Source: Anagrus nilaparvatae (Eukaryota; Arthropoda; Insecta; Hymenoptera; Mymaridae). Taken from it: a stretch of DNA of 64,000 nt. The translations under genes and the position numbers were made by a program. The stretch covers positions 3,658,001 to 3,722,000 of the forward strand of contig JAKSXM010000014.1 in the NCBI GenBank assembly GCA_022575985.1, written 5' to 3'. This document shows positions 10,265-20,857 of the stretch, one piece after another. The number at the start of each line of letters is the position of its first letter. Position 1 is the stretch's first letter. The notes under the pieces were generated by a model. The model saw only the letters and a list, made by a program, of their open reading frames with translations, was not told the DNA's origin and made no database searches.

Positions 10265-10795
10265 GCATATATATTTACATACGCGCGCTTTACACACACA
10301 AAAAAAATATTCTTTTTTTTAAATCGGGTTCTTAGCTTCTGGAGGACTCAAATCGTGCATATATGCAAAAAAGTTATAACCGGTTTGTGTAAACACAACC
10401 TAAATGCATGGAACATATTTACTTCCAGCTGAGGACTAGGTATAATACAAATGTTACTCAACATTACAATACAATTTTCTAATTTTATAATTTGTAATTA
10501 TCACCTTACCAGATCTTAAAATTCTAAACCCAAATTATTTTAATCCACTAAATGCAAATTATTCTGGGTCCCTAAATTAAAATTATAAGTCCCTAAACAT
10601 GAATTATTTTAAGTCCCTAAATCGATATTATTCTAAATCCTTTAACATATATTATTCAAAGTCTAAGCCCAGATTTTTTAAAGTCCCAAAATTTAAATTA
10701 TTCTAATTCTTATTTGACAACCCTCCCTTAAATAGGACGAATTTGACCCCCCCCCCTTTAATTTTCAAGTTCTGAGGTACTCCCTCTATATATGT
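10265..10795 (+). repeat. Dispersed repeat with ~28-bp 'AGTCCCTAAA' minisatellite
   Basis: The left part has GGACTCAAATCGTGC, CCGGTTTGTGTAAACACAACC and GCATGGAACATATTTACTTCC. From about 10,510 to 10,710 degenerate units of AAATTATTCTAAGTCCCTAAA repeat, ending in a C-run before TTTAATTTTC. The whole unit reappears in inverse orientation at 25,440-25,780. Confidence 0.6.
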
Positions 10796-10811
10796 TCCAT
10801 GTTAAAAACGC

Positions 10812-11660
10812 TGCCAAGTAATTGGCACTATAGTTCCTCATTAACAATAACAAAATATTTTTAATATTCTATTTTACCTAGTAAAAATGATAATTCTAGA
10901 TAATAGTACTTTCAAAGAAAAAAATTAAGTATTACATCCCAAAAAAATAAATATTGCTAATATTTTTATTTTTTTACGTAAAACATTTTGAAAAACAAAA
11001 ATTTTTTTAGATCTAGTTTTAGATCCAAAAAATTGACTATAAAAAATATTTCTAAATCTAGTACTCCCACAGAGAAATATGAGGTATTACTTTCAAATTG
11101 GAAACAAAATATTTCAGTTTTTTTTAATTTTTTTATGTAAAACATTTTGAAAATAAAAATTTTTTTATATTAAGTTTTAGATCCAAAAAATTTACTATAA
11201 AATACTCCCACAGATATAGATGAGGTAATACTTTCAAAAAGGAAACAAAATACTGCTATTTTTTTTATTTTTTTATGCAAAAAGTTTTAAAAAAAAAGTT
11301 CAAAAAAATAAAGTGTTAGATTGCAAATATCGAGGAATAACCATATTTTCAGATATTGGTACTTTAATAGGAAAAAATTAGGTACTACATTCCAAAAAAA
11401 AAATATATTGCTTTTTTTTTATTTTCTTATGCACAAAATTTTTAGAAAAAATTTTTCGAAAAATTAAATGTCAGATTTAGGTACTACATCTATCGAAAAA
11501 AAAAATTTTGTATTTTTTTGTGACAAAAAATTTTTGAGAAAAAATTTTCAAAATATTAATTATCAGATTCAAAATATCGAGTAAACGATTATTTAAAATA
11601 TAAGTCATTTCATGGAAATAAATGAAGTATTGCATCTAAATTAAAAAAAAAAAAACTAGC
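10812..11660. repeat. Satellite-like array of ~155-bp units, block 2
   Basis: It starts with the TGCCAAGTAATTGGCA palindrome and GTTCCTCATTAAC. Degenerate units follow, of the same kind as at 4,390-5,560 and 49,010-52,346. No coding content is credible. Confidence 0.7.
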
Positions 11661-11730
11661 TTGAGATTTTTTGTTAAAAAAAATTAAAAAAAAAAATTCG
11701 GTCTTAATATCACTTAATAATAAAAAATTT

Positions 11731-12300
11731 TTATCGCTACCATTATCACATGCTAAATTTAAAAAAAAAACCTTCCTTCGGGCGGCGCACAGTGATCTAG
11801 AAAAAAAAAGCGGAAATAAGTTTGCTTTGATCGAGTTTCCATCCAATTGTAATGCAGGTTGGCTTGTTTTACTCCTGAAGTCCTGTATTTTATGAAAAGT
11901 ATGACAAGAAAATTTTTTCCCACTTTTTTTCAGCCTTTTTTCGGAAAACACATAAAAATACTTTAAAATTTTATATATACTTGAATTTGATCGAAAAACA
12001 GTAAACTTATGTTTAAAAAAAATTATTTCTTTTCTATCCCTAAATTTTCAAAAATTACCCTGAAAGTTAATTATGCAAGATTTAAAAAAAACTAAATTTT
12101 ATAAGCCCATTAACTTTAAGGGTAGTTTTTGATGATTTAGGGGTAGAATAGAGGTAATTTTTTTTTAAACATAATTTATTATTTTCAGATGAAATTTAAG
12201 TATATATATAATTTTTCAAAGACATGCTTTTTTTTAGATCACTGTGCGCCCGAAGAAAGGTTTTTTTTAAAATTTAGCATGTAATAATGGTAGCGATAAC
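11731..12300. mobile_element. Foldback repeat with internal CACAGTG ends
   Basis: Arms of about 70 bp (11,731-11,800 and 12,236-12,300) start TTATCGCTACCATTAT and carry CCTTCCTTCGGGCG. Within them CACAGTG (11,788-11,794) and its inverse CACTGTG (12,240-12,246) are followed inward by TGATCTA(G)AAAAAAAA. The outside 5-mers are CGGCG on the left and CGCCC on the right. This recalls a Transib-type end, but the inverted repeat runs past CACAGTG on both sides. Confidence 0.45.
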
Positions 12301-12516
12301 AATTTTTTAAAGAACTTGTAGGCTTATTTTTGTCCTACAGAATTAGAGAAATTAATTTTCTAAATAAATTCAAAAATATTTTGTTAGAATTTTTCTCCCA
12401 AAATTATAACAAAATATTTTTGGATTTATTTAAAAAATTCATTTCTCTAATTCTGTAGGACAAAAATAAGCCTACAAGTTTTTTAAAAAATTTTTATCGC
12501 TACCACTATTGCATGC
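12278..12516. repeat. 239-bp hairpin sharing the ATCGCTACCA boundary motif
   Basis: GCATGTAATAATGGTAGCGA at the left is matched by TCGCTACCACTATTGCATGC at the right. Inside, GTAGGCTTATTTTTGTCCTA pairs with TAGGACAAAAATAAGCCTAC. It overlaps the right arm of the preceding foldback, so the two share a boundary sequence. Confidence 0.7.
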
Positions 12517-12531
12517 TTCTATAATATATTT

Positions 12532-14628
12532 ATATATATGGGCATATCCATTACTTTTCATACAAAAGTGTGCGCACCCATGACTCCGATCGGGCTCAAA
12601 TTTTCAGAAGTGATTTGAAGTAATAAAAAGTTCAGCCAGCCAAAATTTCAGCCATTTTGCAGAACGGGTTGCCGAGATACAAGCTCTAAAAGGTCCAAAA
12701 ATAGCTGTTTTTAGCCAATTTTCGAAAATTTACTGGGCTTCAAGGATTAGTCCAAAAAACATCCAGCTGGTCTCATTTTTTTCCTTGAACTTTCAACTTT
12801 TACCAAAAAAATTTTCAAAAAGTTTCATGGAGTTGATTTTTACTGGCATTGATTAACGTAAGATTTATTTTATCGAAAAATGCTGATTTTTGAACTTAAA
12901 TTGTGACTCAGCATCATTAGCTAAAGAATTCCGGTTGGTCTCATTAAAAACGTCTAGCAAAGACCTTTCAAATGAGACCTTAAACGTTAAAAAAGCTTAT
13001 CAGCGACCGGAGATATAAGCAATTGAAAGTTTGCTATTTCCGAAAATATCGATTTTTTAACAACTTTAATCGTCTACAAAATTTTTCTCTGAGCATTTAA
13101 AGAGCTGAAAATTTCAGGGAAGCTTCTTTTGATATTAAAAAAAATTCCCTAAAAATTTGGGCGATGGTATTGGCTTCTGTTTGTAGATATAAGACTCTGA
13201 AAATGTGTAATAATTGGACCAATATTGGCCAATAATTGGTTAAGGGGTTAATCAAAAAATTTTTCTTCTTCGATATTCGAATAGCCAGGGAAAAATGAGC
13301 TGATTTTAAAAAAAAAATTTTTATTTTTGATCGAAAAATAAGCAAGTTATCATCATTATAAGCTTTTTTAAAAAATATTCCAAAAATCCCAGTTTTAGGG
13401 TCATTATACAGTATTCTAACTTGAAATAACGATAACTCGCTTATTTTTCGGTCTAAAATAAAAATTTTTTTTTTTAAATTGTCGAATTTTTTCCTGGCTA
13501 TTCGAATATTTACAAAAAAGAAACTTTTTATATGCAAAAATAATTTTTTTTTGGAAAATTACTTTAGAACTTACTTTATTTTGTCAATGTATTAGGGTAG
13601 TTTTTGGCCCAAAAAAATAATTTTTGCATATAAAAAGTTTCTTTTTTGTAAATATTAGAATAGCCAGGAAAAAATTCGACAATTTAAAAAAAAAAATTTT
13701 TATTTTAGACCGAAAAATAAGCGAGTTATCGTTATTTCAAGTTAGAATACTGTATAATGACCCTAAAACTGGGATTTTTGGAAAATTTTTTAAAAAATCT
13801 TAAAATGATGATAACTTGCTTATTTTTCGTTCAAAAATAAAATTTTTTTTTTTAAAATCAGCTCATTTTTCCCTGGCTATTCGAATATCGAAGAAGAAAA
13901 ATTTTTTGATTGACCCTTTAACCAATTATTGGCCAATATTGGTCCAATTATTACACATTTTCAGAGTCTTATATCTACAAACAGAAGCCAATACCATCGC
14001 CCAAATTTTTAGGGAATTTTTTTTAATATTAAAAGAAGCTTCCCTGAAATTTTCAGCTCTTTAAATGCTCAGAGAAAAATTTTGTAGACGATTAAAGTTG
14101 TTAAAAAATCGATATTTTCGGAAATAGCAAACTTTCAATTGCTTATATCTCCGGTCGCTGATAAGCTTTTTTAACGTTTAAGGTCTCATTTAAAGGTCTT
14201 TGCTAGACGTTTTTAATGAGATCAACCGGAATTCTTTAGCTAATGATGCTGAGTCACAATTTAAGTTCAAAAATCAGCATTTTTCGATAAAATGAATCTT
14301 ACGTTAATCAATGCCAGTAAAAATCAACTCCATGAAACTTTTTGAAAATTTTTTTGGTAAAAGTTGAAAGTTCAAGGAAAAAAATGAGACCAGCTGGATG
14401 TTTTTTGGACTAATCCTTGAAGCCCAGTAAATTTTCGAAAATTGGCTAAAAACAGCTATTTTTGGACCTTTTAGAGCTTGTATCTCGGCAACCCGTCCTG
14501 CAAAATGGCTAAAATTTTGGCTGGCTGAGTTTTTTATTACTTCAAATCACTTCTGAAAATTTGAGCCCGATCGGAGTCATGGGTGCGCACCCTTTTTATG
14601 AAAAGTAATGGATATGCCCATATATATG
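12532..14628. repeat. 2.1-kb near-perfect palindrome
   Basis: Left arm 12,532-13,552 and right arm 13,611-14,628 are inverse complements over about 1 kb with few differences, around a spacer of about 58 bp. Outer ends: GGGCATATCCATTACTTTTC against GAAAAGTAATGGATATGCCC. One arm's frame (13,097-13,537, minus) is mirrored at 13,816-14,064 (plus), an expected effect of the symmetry rather than two genes. There is no recognisable coding content and no clear target duplication. Confidence 0.85.
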
Positions 14629-14816
14629 CTCGAACCTTTTACAAAGCTATAGAAAATATATAATTCTTTACTTTTTACCTAAGCAGTATATGCTGTGTAT
14701 ATGTACACATACACTTAGGCACAAAACGTCATAGGATCAAATACGAAATTAAACGACAAGTTCCGAACAAAAGGTGCGCAATACTTCACCATATAAACTA
14801 TACACCTTGAATATAT

Positions 14817-14817
<1 letters not shown>

Positions 14818-14865
<48 letters not shown>
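14818..14865. repeat. (CT)n microsatellite
   Basis: About 24 CT dinucleotides without interruption, followed by a shorter TCTCTC run near 14,876-14,890. Confidence 0.95.
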
Positions 14866-14867
<2 letters not shown>

Positions 14868-14929
14868 GTGTTTCGCTCTCTTTCTCTCTCTAACTGTAAA
14901 AATTGTTTTGATCAAATACATTTAAAAAA

Positions 14930-15590
14930 TCTTTTAATTCTAAAAATTATTAACTAAAAATAAAAAATATTATGTTTTATTTAATTTTGATGCGATAAAT
15001 TATTTAACTGTGTAATGTTATTTCAGTATTTATTCTCTTATCCATAAAAGTGATCGTAACAATATAAGTATACTGTAATATGTTAAAAAGAGATATGCAT
15101 ATTCAAATTTCTAGGTTAAAAAGATATAAACATATTCAAATTTCTTTAATTATCATTTTAATCGTTAATATTTTATTTTCTTGCTGTAGCACATATAAGT
15201 ATCTGATATACAAATTAAACACAATTTCTAAATTTAATGATAAAAAAAAAATATTTCTGATTGATTGACTTATTTTTTAATTGATTTAATTTTAATTAAT
15301 TTTTGTTAGTTATTGTAAAGTAAAATAAAGTTAATTGTGTATTACAAAAAAAAGAAATTGGTGTATTATAAAAAAAAGAAACAAACTTTTGTATAATAAG
15401 TGCCTATATCTCTGTCTCTTGACTTGTATTTAAAATCATTATAAAAAAAATTGCTTTTTCTAAAATACGTTTTATCTTATTAGCTTCACTAAATAATTTT
15501 TATAATACAAAATACTAATTCAATTGATTGCATAATGAAAAACTAATTAAAACTAAAACTATTCATGCTAGAGCTGATTCGGGTCTACAT
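14930..15590. other. AT-rich stretch, no gene seen
   Basis: A 62-codon frame at 15,080-15,268 is low-complexity and without homology I can name. It may include worn 5' sequence of the BEL/Pao relic that follows. Confidence 0.4.
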
Positions 15591-15679
15591 AAAATAAAAA
15601 CAAAAATTTTAATGCAGCTGAGGCTGCAACAGCTTCATCCACTAACTTATGTAATCTCTCTGTTAACTTTTCTGAAAAC

Positions 15680-16075
15680 CCCTGTGAAGTTTTATTGTCC
15701 ACAGCAATCGTTAAAGTTGTTAACGAGGATGGTTTTGAATTCCTCACAAGGGCACTTATTGATAATTGCTCTCAAGCATCCTTTATCAGTGAATTAAAGT
15801 TGAACTTTATGCCTCTTGAAATTCCAATATTAGGTATAGGTGGCGTTAAAAATTATACTTTTAAAAAAATGGCTAAACTCCATATTCAACCTCACTTTAT
15901 TTCGGACTTTTCAATTGAAGTTCTAGCCTTCGTTATTTTAAGGGTATCTTCGTACTCACCAACATCCAGTAAAAAATGCAAGGAATTAGATCATATTTCT
16001 GGTCTGTTATTAGCTGATCCGAATTTTGACAAGAGAGGTCAAATCGAAATTTTACTTAGTGCCTCTATCCAAGCT
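15680..16075 (+). pseudogene. BEL/Pao protease region, copy 1
   Basis: The frame reads LLSTAIVKVVNEDG, then ALIDNCSQASFIS, where the family usually has a DSGSQ-type active site. LGIGG follows and LADPNFDKRGQIEILL marks the protease-RT linker. The active-site Asp is kept (IDNCSQ) but the following Ser-Gly is altered, so it is probably inactive. The frame breaks at the poly-T that begins the inserted LINE end. The second relic at 45,515-45,960 is a close relative. Confidence 0.8.
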
Positions 16076-16784
16076 TTATTTTTTTTTTTTTTTTTTTATT
16101 AATTTATTTATTGTATAAATATTATACAAAGAATTGAGATTACATATGATTTAACTTAATTACATTGCACATGAAGTTTAATTATATAAAAAGATAAAAA
16201 ATTTTTAATGAAAAACATAAATATATAAAAAGTAAGAATAAAAATAACTGAAAAAACATAATAATATAATATATTAATTCAAAATAAAAAAATATAATAA
16301 GTATTCAATCTGTAGTGTTGGTAAGTGTAAGGATGAGTAAAAGGAGGAAACAGTTTATAAATAATTGCTTAAAAAATTATGAAGGAAGTTAGAGATGGGG
16401 GGACAACGAAGGAATACCCGATTCTCGTGAATCAATTTCTAGTAAGAATTTGTGTAAATTTGCTTTAAAGGAGCTAATTGAGGACGAGAATCGAACATTT
16501 TCGGGAATTGAATTCCAAAAAGAAATCATATAAACGAGGGAAGAATTACTGTAAAAAGGATTTTTCGTGAGTTCAACTTTTAGATGGGGCCTGTTTTTTG
16601 GACGCAGCTCTCGGGCTGGCGTATATATATTGATTTTGGATTTTAAATAAGTAGGTTTACCATTTTGAAGTATGTTGTAAATATATGAAGCACAAAGATA
16701 TTTAGTCCTTAATTTAACCTTTAGCCAACCTAGACTTATCCTAGCAGGAGAGGTCCTAAGAGGATATTTAATATCACAGACATA
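16076..16784 (-). mobile_element. 5'-truncated LINE 3' end inserted in the BEL/Pao relic
   Basis: The T-run at about 16,078-16,097 reads as a poly(A) tail on the minus strand. Going upstream from it, the minus-strand frames give a typical end of a LINE ORF2: RISLGWLKVKLR, LCASYIYNILQNGKPTYL, a Pro/Arg-rich RELRPKNRPHLK and FGIQFP where such proteins have a WNSLP-like motif. BEL/Pao coding resumes directly after 16,784, so this is a retrotransposed insertion younger than its host. Confidence 0.6.
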
Positions 16785-17730
16785 TCGCTTCTATTATTGA
16801 GGAAAAAATTGGAAGAGGCGCACTGAATGATCCGATAGCTATGAGTACTAAATTAGGCTGGGTCATTTCAGGTGATGCAGGCATTGGGTTTGCTTCTAAC
16901 TTATCAATGATTTCAGACGCCGAATCTACTATTTCCTTCGATTTAGAGCGTTTTCGGAGACAAGAGCCCTCAAAATTGCTCAGTCCGGATAAGCAAGAGT
17001 GTGAAGATAGTTTTCTTAAAACTTATTCTAGAAACCCCGAAGGTAGATACATGGTAAGTTTGCCTTTTAAACGTAATCCTGAAAGTTTAAAATTCCCTGG
17101 CTCCTTTTCTTTTGCTGAAAAGATGCTTTTGCGAATGTAAAAGCGTTTTCTTGCTGATCCTATTCTAAAAAATTTATATATTGAATTCATGAAGAATTAT
17201 GAGGATACAGGTCATATGGGACAAACAGGTCATATTGTTGATTTTATTTTATATTATTTTCTTCCCCATCATGGCATTCTCAAAAAAAATTCCTTATAAC
17301 CTAAACTTCGTACAGTGTTTACTGGTTCAGCCAATGATTATGATGGTATATCGTTAAATAGTCTTTTGCATACAGGGCCAAATTTATTGCCTGACTTGGC
17401 TGAACTATTGATACACTGTATGAAGTATGAATAAGTTTTTGTTAGTGATATGTATCGCCAAATCCTTATATATCCTGATGATCGTCAATACCAACAAATT
17501 GTATGGCGCGAGAATAGCACTGATAAGATTCAGGCTTATTCTTTAAATACAGTAACTTATGGTGTTGTTCGTAGTCCTTATCATGCTATTCGATTTAGTA
17601 GGCAGTTGACTATTGATGAAGGAGAAAAATACCCTCTTGGTTCGAAAGTGCTGAGTTTCGAAACTTATATGGATGATACGCTTTCGGGAGGCTATTCTTT
17701 AACTGAAGCCCTTGAAAAAAAGTAATAACC
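16785..17730 (+). pseudogene. BEL/Pao reverse transcriptase, copy 1
   Basis: 16,841-17,140 reads STKLGWVISG, then RNPEGRYMVSLPFKRN, both hallmark BEL/Pao blocks just N-terminal to RT. A stop at 17,138 separates it from a segment with YEDTGHMG (about 17,200). 17,450-17,725 carries the palm: VSDMYRQILIYPDDRQYQ and the catalytic YMDD at 17,666-17,677 followed by TLSGG. The key Asp pair is kept, but at least three frame breaks make it non-functional. Confidence 0.85.
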
Positions 17731-18810
17731 TGTTCAAATTTTCAAATGTGCTGGATTTGAACTCCATAAATGGTTGTCCAACGATGCTTTATTGAATTTT
17801 CCTGAAGACCTGAAGGCAGGCGTTAATGCATCTATTTTTCGTTATTAGGCCTTTTTTGGAATCCTAATTAGGATTATATTAAAGTAATATGGGATGAAAA
17901 GTTAACAATTTCTTTTAGTAATGAATTTTTAAGTTGGTATCTATCTCCTATAAAGCCTATGCATTCAATCCCTAAATTAAAACTTTGCTCAGCTTTACGG
18001 CTATCAAGATTGACTGTAAAATTACTAAGAGCTTTGGATTTACCTTTTTTATGTTCTTTTCTGGTTACGAGAACGTCCCTCTAAATGGTCGTCGGTTTTA
18101 GTGAGAAACCGTTGTTCAATAATTCATAATAAGCTTCCTGAAGCACACTGGAGTCATGTCAGAACTCATGAAAATACTGCAGACTGCGCTTCAAGAGGCA
18201 TATCCCCAGACCAGCTGCAAAATTTTTCTTTGTGGTGGGAGGGAAAAGACCGTATGAAAAAGAATTTTAATATTGCTTCAGAGAAAAATGCCTTTCAAAG
18301 CAAATCTATAAATTTAGTTACTACTCACGTGGTACAAACAGAAAAATTGAAAATCGATTATTGAGAATTACTGCATTAGTTTTCCGTTTCTTGTCAAAAT
18401 TATTGATTAAATTGAAAGAAAAAAACATTAATAAATTTGAAAAAATTATATCAAAATTACCAATTTTTTAATTTTCATGGTTCAATTTTTCTGAATTAAA
18501 TAATAAAAAATTTGTTAATGCTTTTGAAATTAAAAAAGCTAAACTTTTTTGGGTTTATACTACTCAGCACTACTCTTGTTCACTTTAAAAATGAAATTAT
18601 TACGTTAAGAAATGGCTGAAATTTAATGAAATCCTGAGATATTTTAAAATTAGATTCTTTTCTAGAAAATAATTTTTCAAGAGTAGGAGGTCGGATTCAA
18701 AATTCTTTGATGACCCATGAGCAAAAACATCCTTTAACTATCCCTGAAAGTTGTACTCTTTCAAAATTATTAATTCGGTATTATCATCAAAAAATGTTAC
18801 ATGGCGGTGT
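17731..18810 (+). pseudogene. BEL/Pao RNase H end and integrase start, copy 1
   Basis: A worn linker includes KAGVNASIF (about 17,815). 18,101-18,364 reads EAHWSHVRTHENTADCASRG and LWWEGKD, the conserved end of BEL/Pao RNase H. From about 18,670, SRVGGRIQNSLM and KHPLTIPESC lead to LHGGV, the H2C2 integrase zinc-binding region. The catalytic integrase core is absent. Confidence 0.75.
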
Positions 18811-18814
18811 CACA

Positions 18815-19135
18815 TTTCAGGTTTATTTAAGTCTATTACAAAACTAGATATTTCTTTATCATAGAATCTTTTTTTAATTAAATGATCTATTTTTTCTATT
18901 TTTTCTTAGGATAAAAACACGCCTCTAGCAAATACTTGCAGTCTTTCATCAAATTTATTCTATCTTTATTTCAGGTTTATTTAAGTCTATTCCAAAACTG
19001 AAAAATTCTTTATCATAGAATCTTTTTTTAATTAAATTATCTATTTTTCCTATTTTTTCTTAGGATAAAAATGCGCCTCTAGCAAATACTTGTAGTCTTT
19101 CATCAAATTGTACGCCGACAAGATTTATATTATTT
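18815..19135. repeat. 154-bp tandem duplication
   Basis: TTTCAGGTTTATTTAAGTCT starts both units (18,815 and 18,969), with about 90% agreement by eye. The first unit begins exactly where recognisable BEL/Pao integrase ends. On the minus strand the unit reads FDERLQVFARGAF, next to a 47-codon frame (19,127-19,267). Its meaning is unclear. Confidence 0.7.
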
Positions 19136-19299
19136 TTGTAAATAAAGCATCGTACTTTTTTCGTAATCGATCAAACAATATCCTAATTTTATCTGTTTTA
19201 TTATTATTCAATTCTTGAGAAGTATAACAAGAGCTTCCGCTATCTATTTGAGATAAAGAAAAACTCATTGAGGTTTGACTACTTTCTTGACTTACAGAG

Positions 19300-20278
19300 A
19301 TTTATATTGTCTTTACCATCTGATGACGATTTATGATATATTTGTTGTTAATTCTACAGTTATAAGTAATTGAAAAGAATAAGCCTATTATAGAAAGAAT
19401 GTAACAGCTAATTTTATTTAGATAAATTCAAAATATTTTATTGCTTAAGAGAATTTGTAAATATTATATACTTGAACTAAAGGGTCGTATACAAACTATT
19501 TTTGCCTGAAAGTGCAATAAATGATAAGTGCCATGCCAAATTTTAGCTGAGATGGTTTAATTTTCGATTTTTGTCATTTTCTGATTTACATACTTAATTT
19601 TGTAACAAATGAGCTTTTATTTTTTTTATTTTTTCTATAAAAAACTCATACTACAATAACAAATATTTCTTCCTAGATCCCAATAGGAAATCCTCAAAAA
19701 TTTGATTCTGGGTTCAAAAAAATTTTTTGGATTGCACAAGCACAAGAAATTTAGAATTTTACTATTACATCTTTGAGCTTAAATAACTCAAAAGCTGTAT
19801 GTTCGATCTTCTTCGAGCAATTTTAAAATTGTGATTAAACTCGCATGGTATACTGTGTTAGGATCATAAATAAGATTTGATACTAATGACTGAGAACGAC
19901 AGAATTTTTGGAAACCTGATTAAAAACTATAAAGCACTGTATGAACTGACACTGCGAGACAAGGGATTTAGAATTTTTGTAGATTTGTGGAAAAAGGGTA
20001 AAAAAAAATACTTGATTTCATTCTAACTGAAATGATATCTGCTTAAGCGACTTCTAATATATATTAATTATTTGTGTGCATGTGTGCCTGTATGTTTCAT
20101 CATGAGGCTCGAAACAATGAACGAAATTACATAAAACCGGTTTTAAAATAAAGAAAGAAAGTCTGTGGCAGACATAGGCCATGCGACTCAGCTATCGTAC
20201 TTTGTGAGATATTCAATTTTTACTATTTTTGGAATTAATAAAATTTTTTGAAAATTTGGTTAAGAAGTGAAATATATG
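19300..20278. other. AT-rich stretch, no gene seen
   Basis: No credible frame longer than about 60 codons. It contains scattered words shared with other non-coding repeats (AAAACCGGTTTTAAAAT near 20,136) but no bounded element that I can define. Confidence 0.35.
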
Positions 20279-20286
20279 AAAATATA

Positions 20287-20405
20287 CAGAGCTGGGTAGC
20301 CCGGACCGGTCTCCACTCTTATAACATGTAAATACTATATTTGAAATTTGAGTATAGTATTTACATGTTATAAGAGTGGGGACCGGTCCGAGCTGCCCAG
20401 CTCTG
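20287..20405. mobile_element. Complete 119-bp hAT-type MITE with 8-bp target duplication
   Basis: The 53-bp arms differ at three positions and flank a 13-base loop. The ends are CAGAGCTGGG and CCCAGCTCTG, which fits the CAGNG start of hAT elements. The 8-mer AAAATATA is present at 20,279-20,286 and again at 20,406-20,413, the target-duplication length expected for hAT. No transposase is encoded, so an autonomous partner must have mobilised it. Confidence 0.9.
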
Positions 20406-20786
20406 AAAATATATAATAAAATTTGAGTCTTTCAATTGTTATTACTTTATTCGGCACTAATTTATGTATACACAGTTAAATTTTTATTAAAAACCAACAT
20501 TTTTTCAAAAATTAAAAAATTTTTTTTTGATATAGTTAAAAAAATTTTTGATTATTTTTAAAAATAATTTTTTAAATGATTTGCGATAAAAATAAGAATC
20601 CTGGAGACAAATTGAAGAAATATTAGTATTCATAAAACGAAATAAATTAATAAATTATTAACGTTTTGGTTATTTTTTTGGTTAAAATTTTTTTTTAGTT
20701 TCTACGATATTATTAGTTTTTTTAAATTAAAATAAGAAATACTACTATTAACTAAAAATTTAAAATTATTTTTAATGAACATTTAA

Positions 20787-20823
20787 CTTTAACTTTAACT
20801 TTAACTTTAACTTTAACTTTAAC
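20787..20823. repeat. (AACTTT)n microsatellite
   Basis: Six hexamers in a row just left of the Transib-type element. It is not the TTAGG telomere repeat. Confidence 0.9.
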
Positions 20824-20857
20824 CAGAAACAAAAGAAAGAGACACAGGGGGGCGGCG

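Larger units (their letters stand above)
15600..18820 (+). pseudogene. BEL/Pao LTR retrotransposon pol relic, copy 1
   Basis: Order, all on the plus strand: end of gag and aspartic-protease-like region (15,600-16,075), reverse transcriptase (16,785-17,730), RNase H-like end (18,101-18,364) and integrase zinc-binding region (18,670-18,810). This is the standard BEL/Pao pol order. Stops and frameshifts occur throughout, for example at 17,138 and 17,432, and a LINE end interrupts it at about 16,076-16,784. No LTRs were identified. It stops at a tandem repeat at 18,815, so the rest of integrase is gone. Confidence 0.85.

Noticed and set aside
13097..14064. Two opposing, nearly identical frames as a gene pair
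   Set aside because: They are mirror images created by the palindrome, lie in AT-rich homopolymers and have no recognisable motif.
14715..14921. Arg/Glu-repeat protein on the minus strand
   Set aside because: It is a translation of the (CT)n microsatellite.
19127..19267. Minus-strand 47-codon frame (SLSQIDSGSSCYTSQE)
   Set aside because: Composition is protein-like, but it is short, has no splice partners and adjoins the 154-bp duplication. The evidence is too thin for a gene call.
20787..20823. Interstitial telomere repeat
   Set aside because: The unit is AACTTT, not the TTAGG of most insects.
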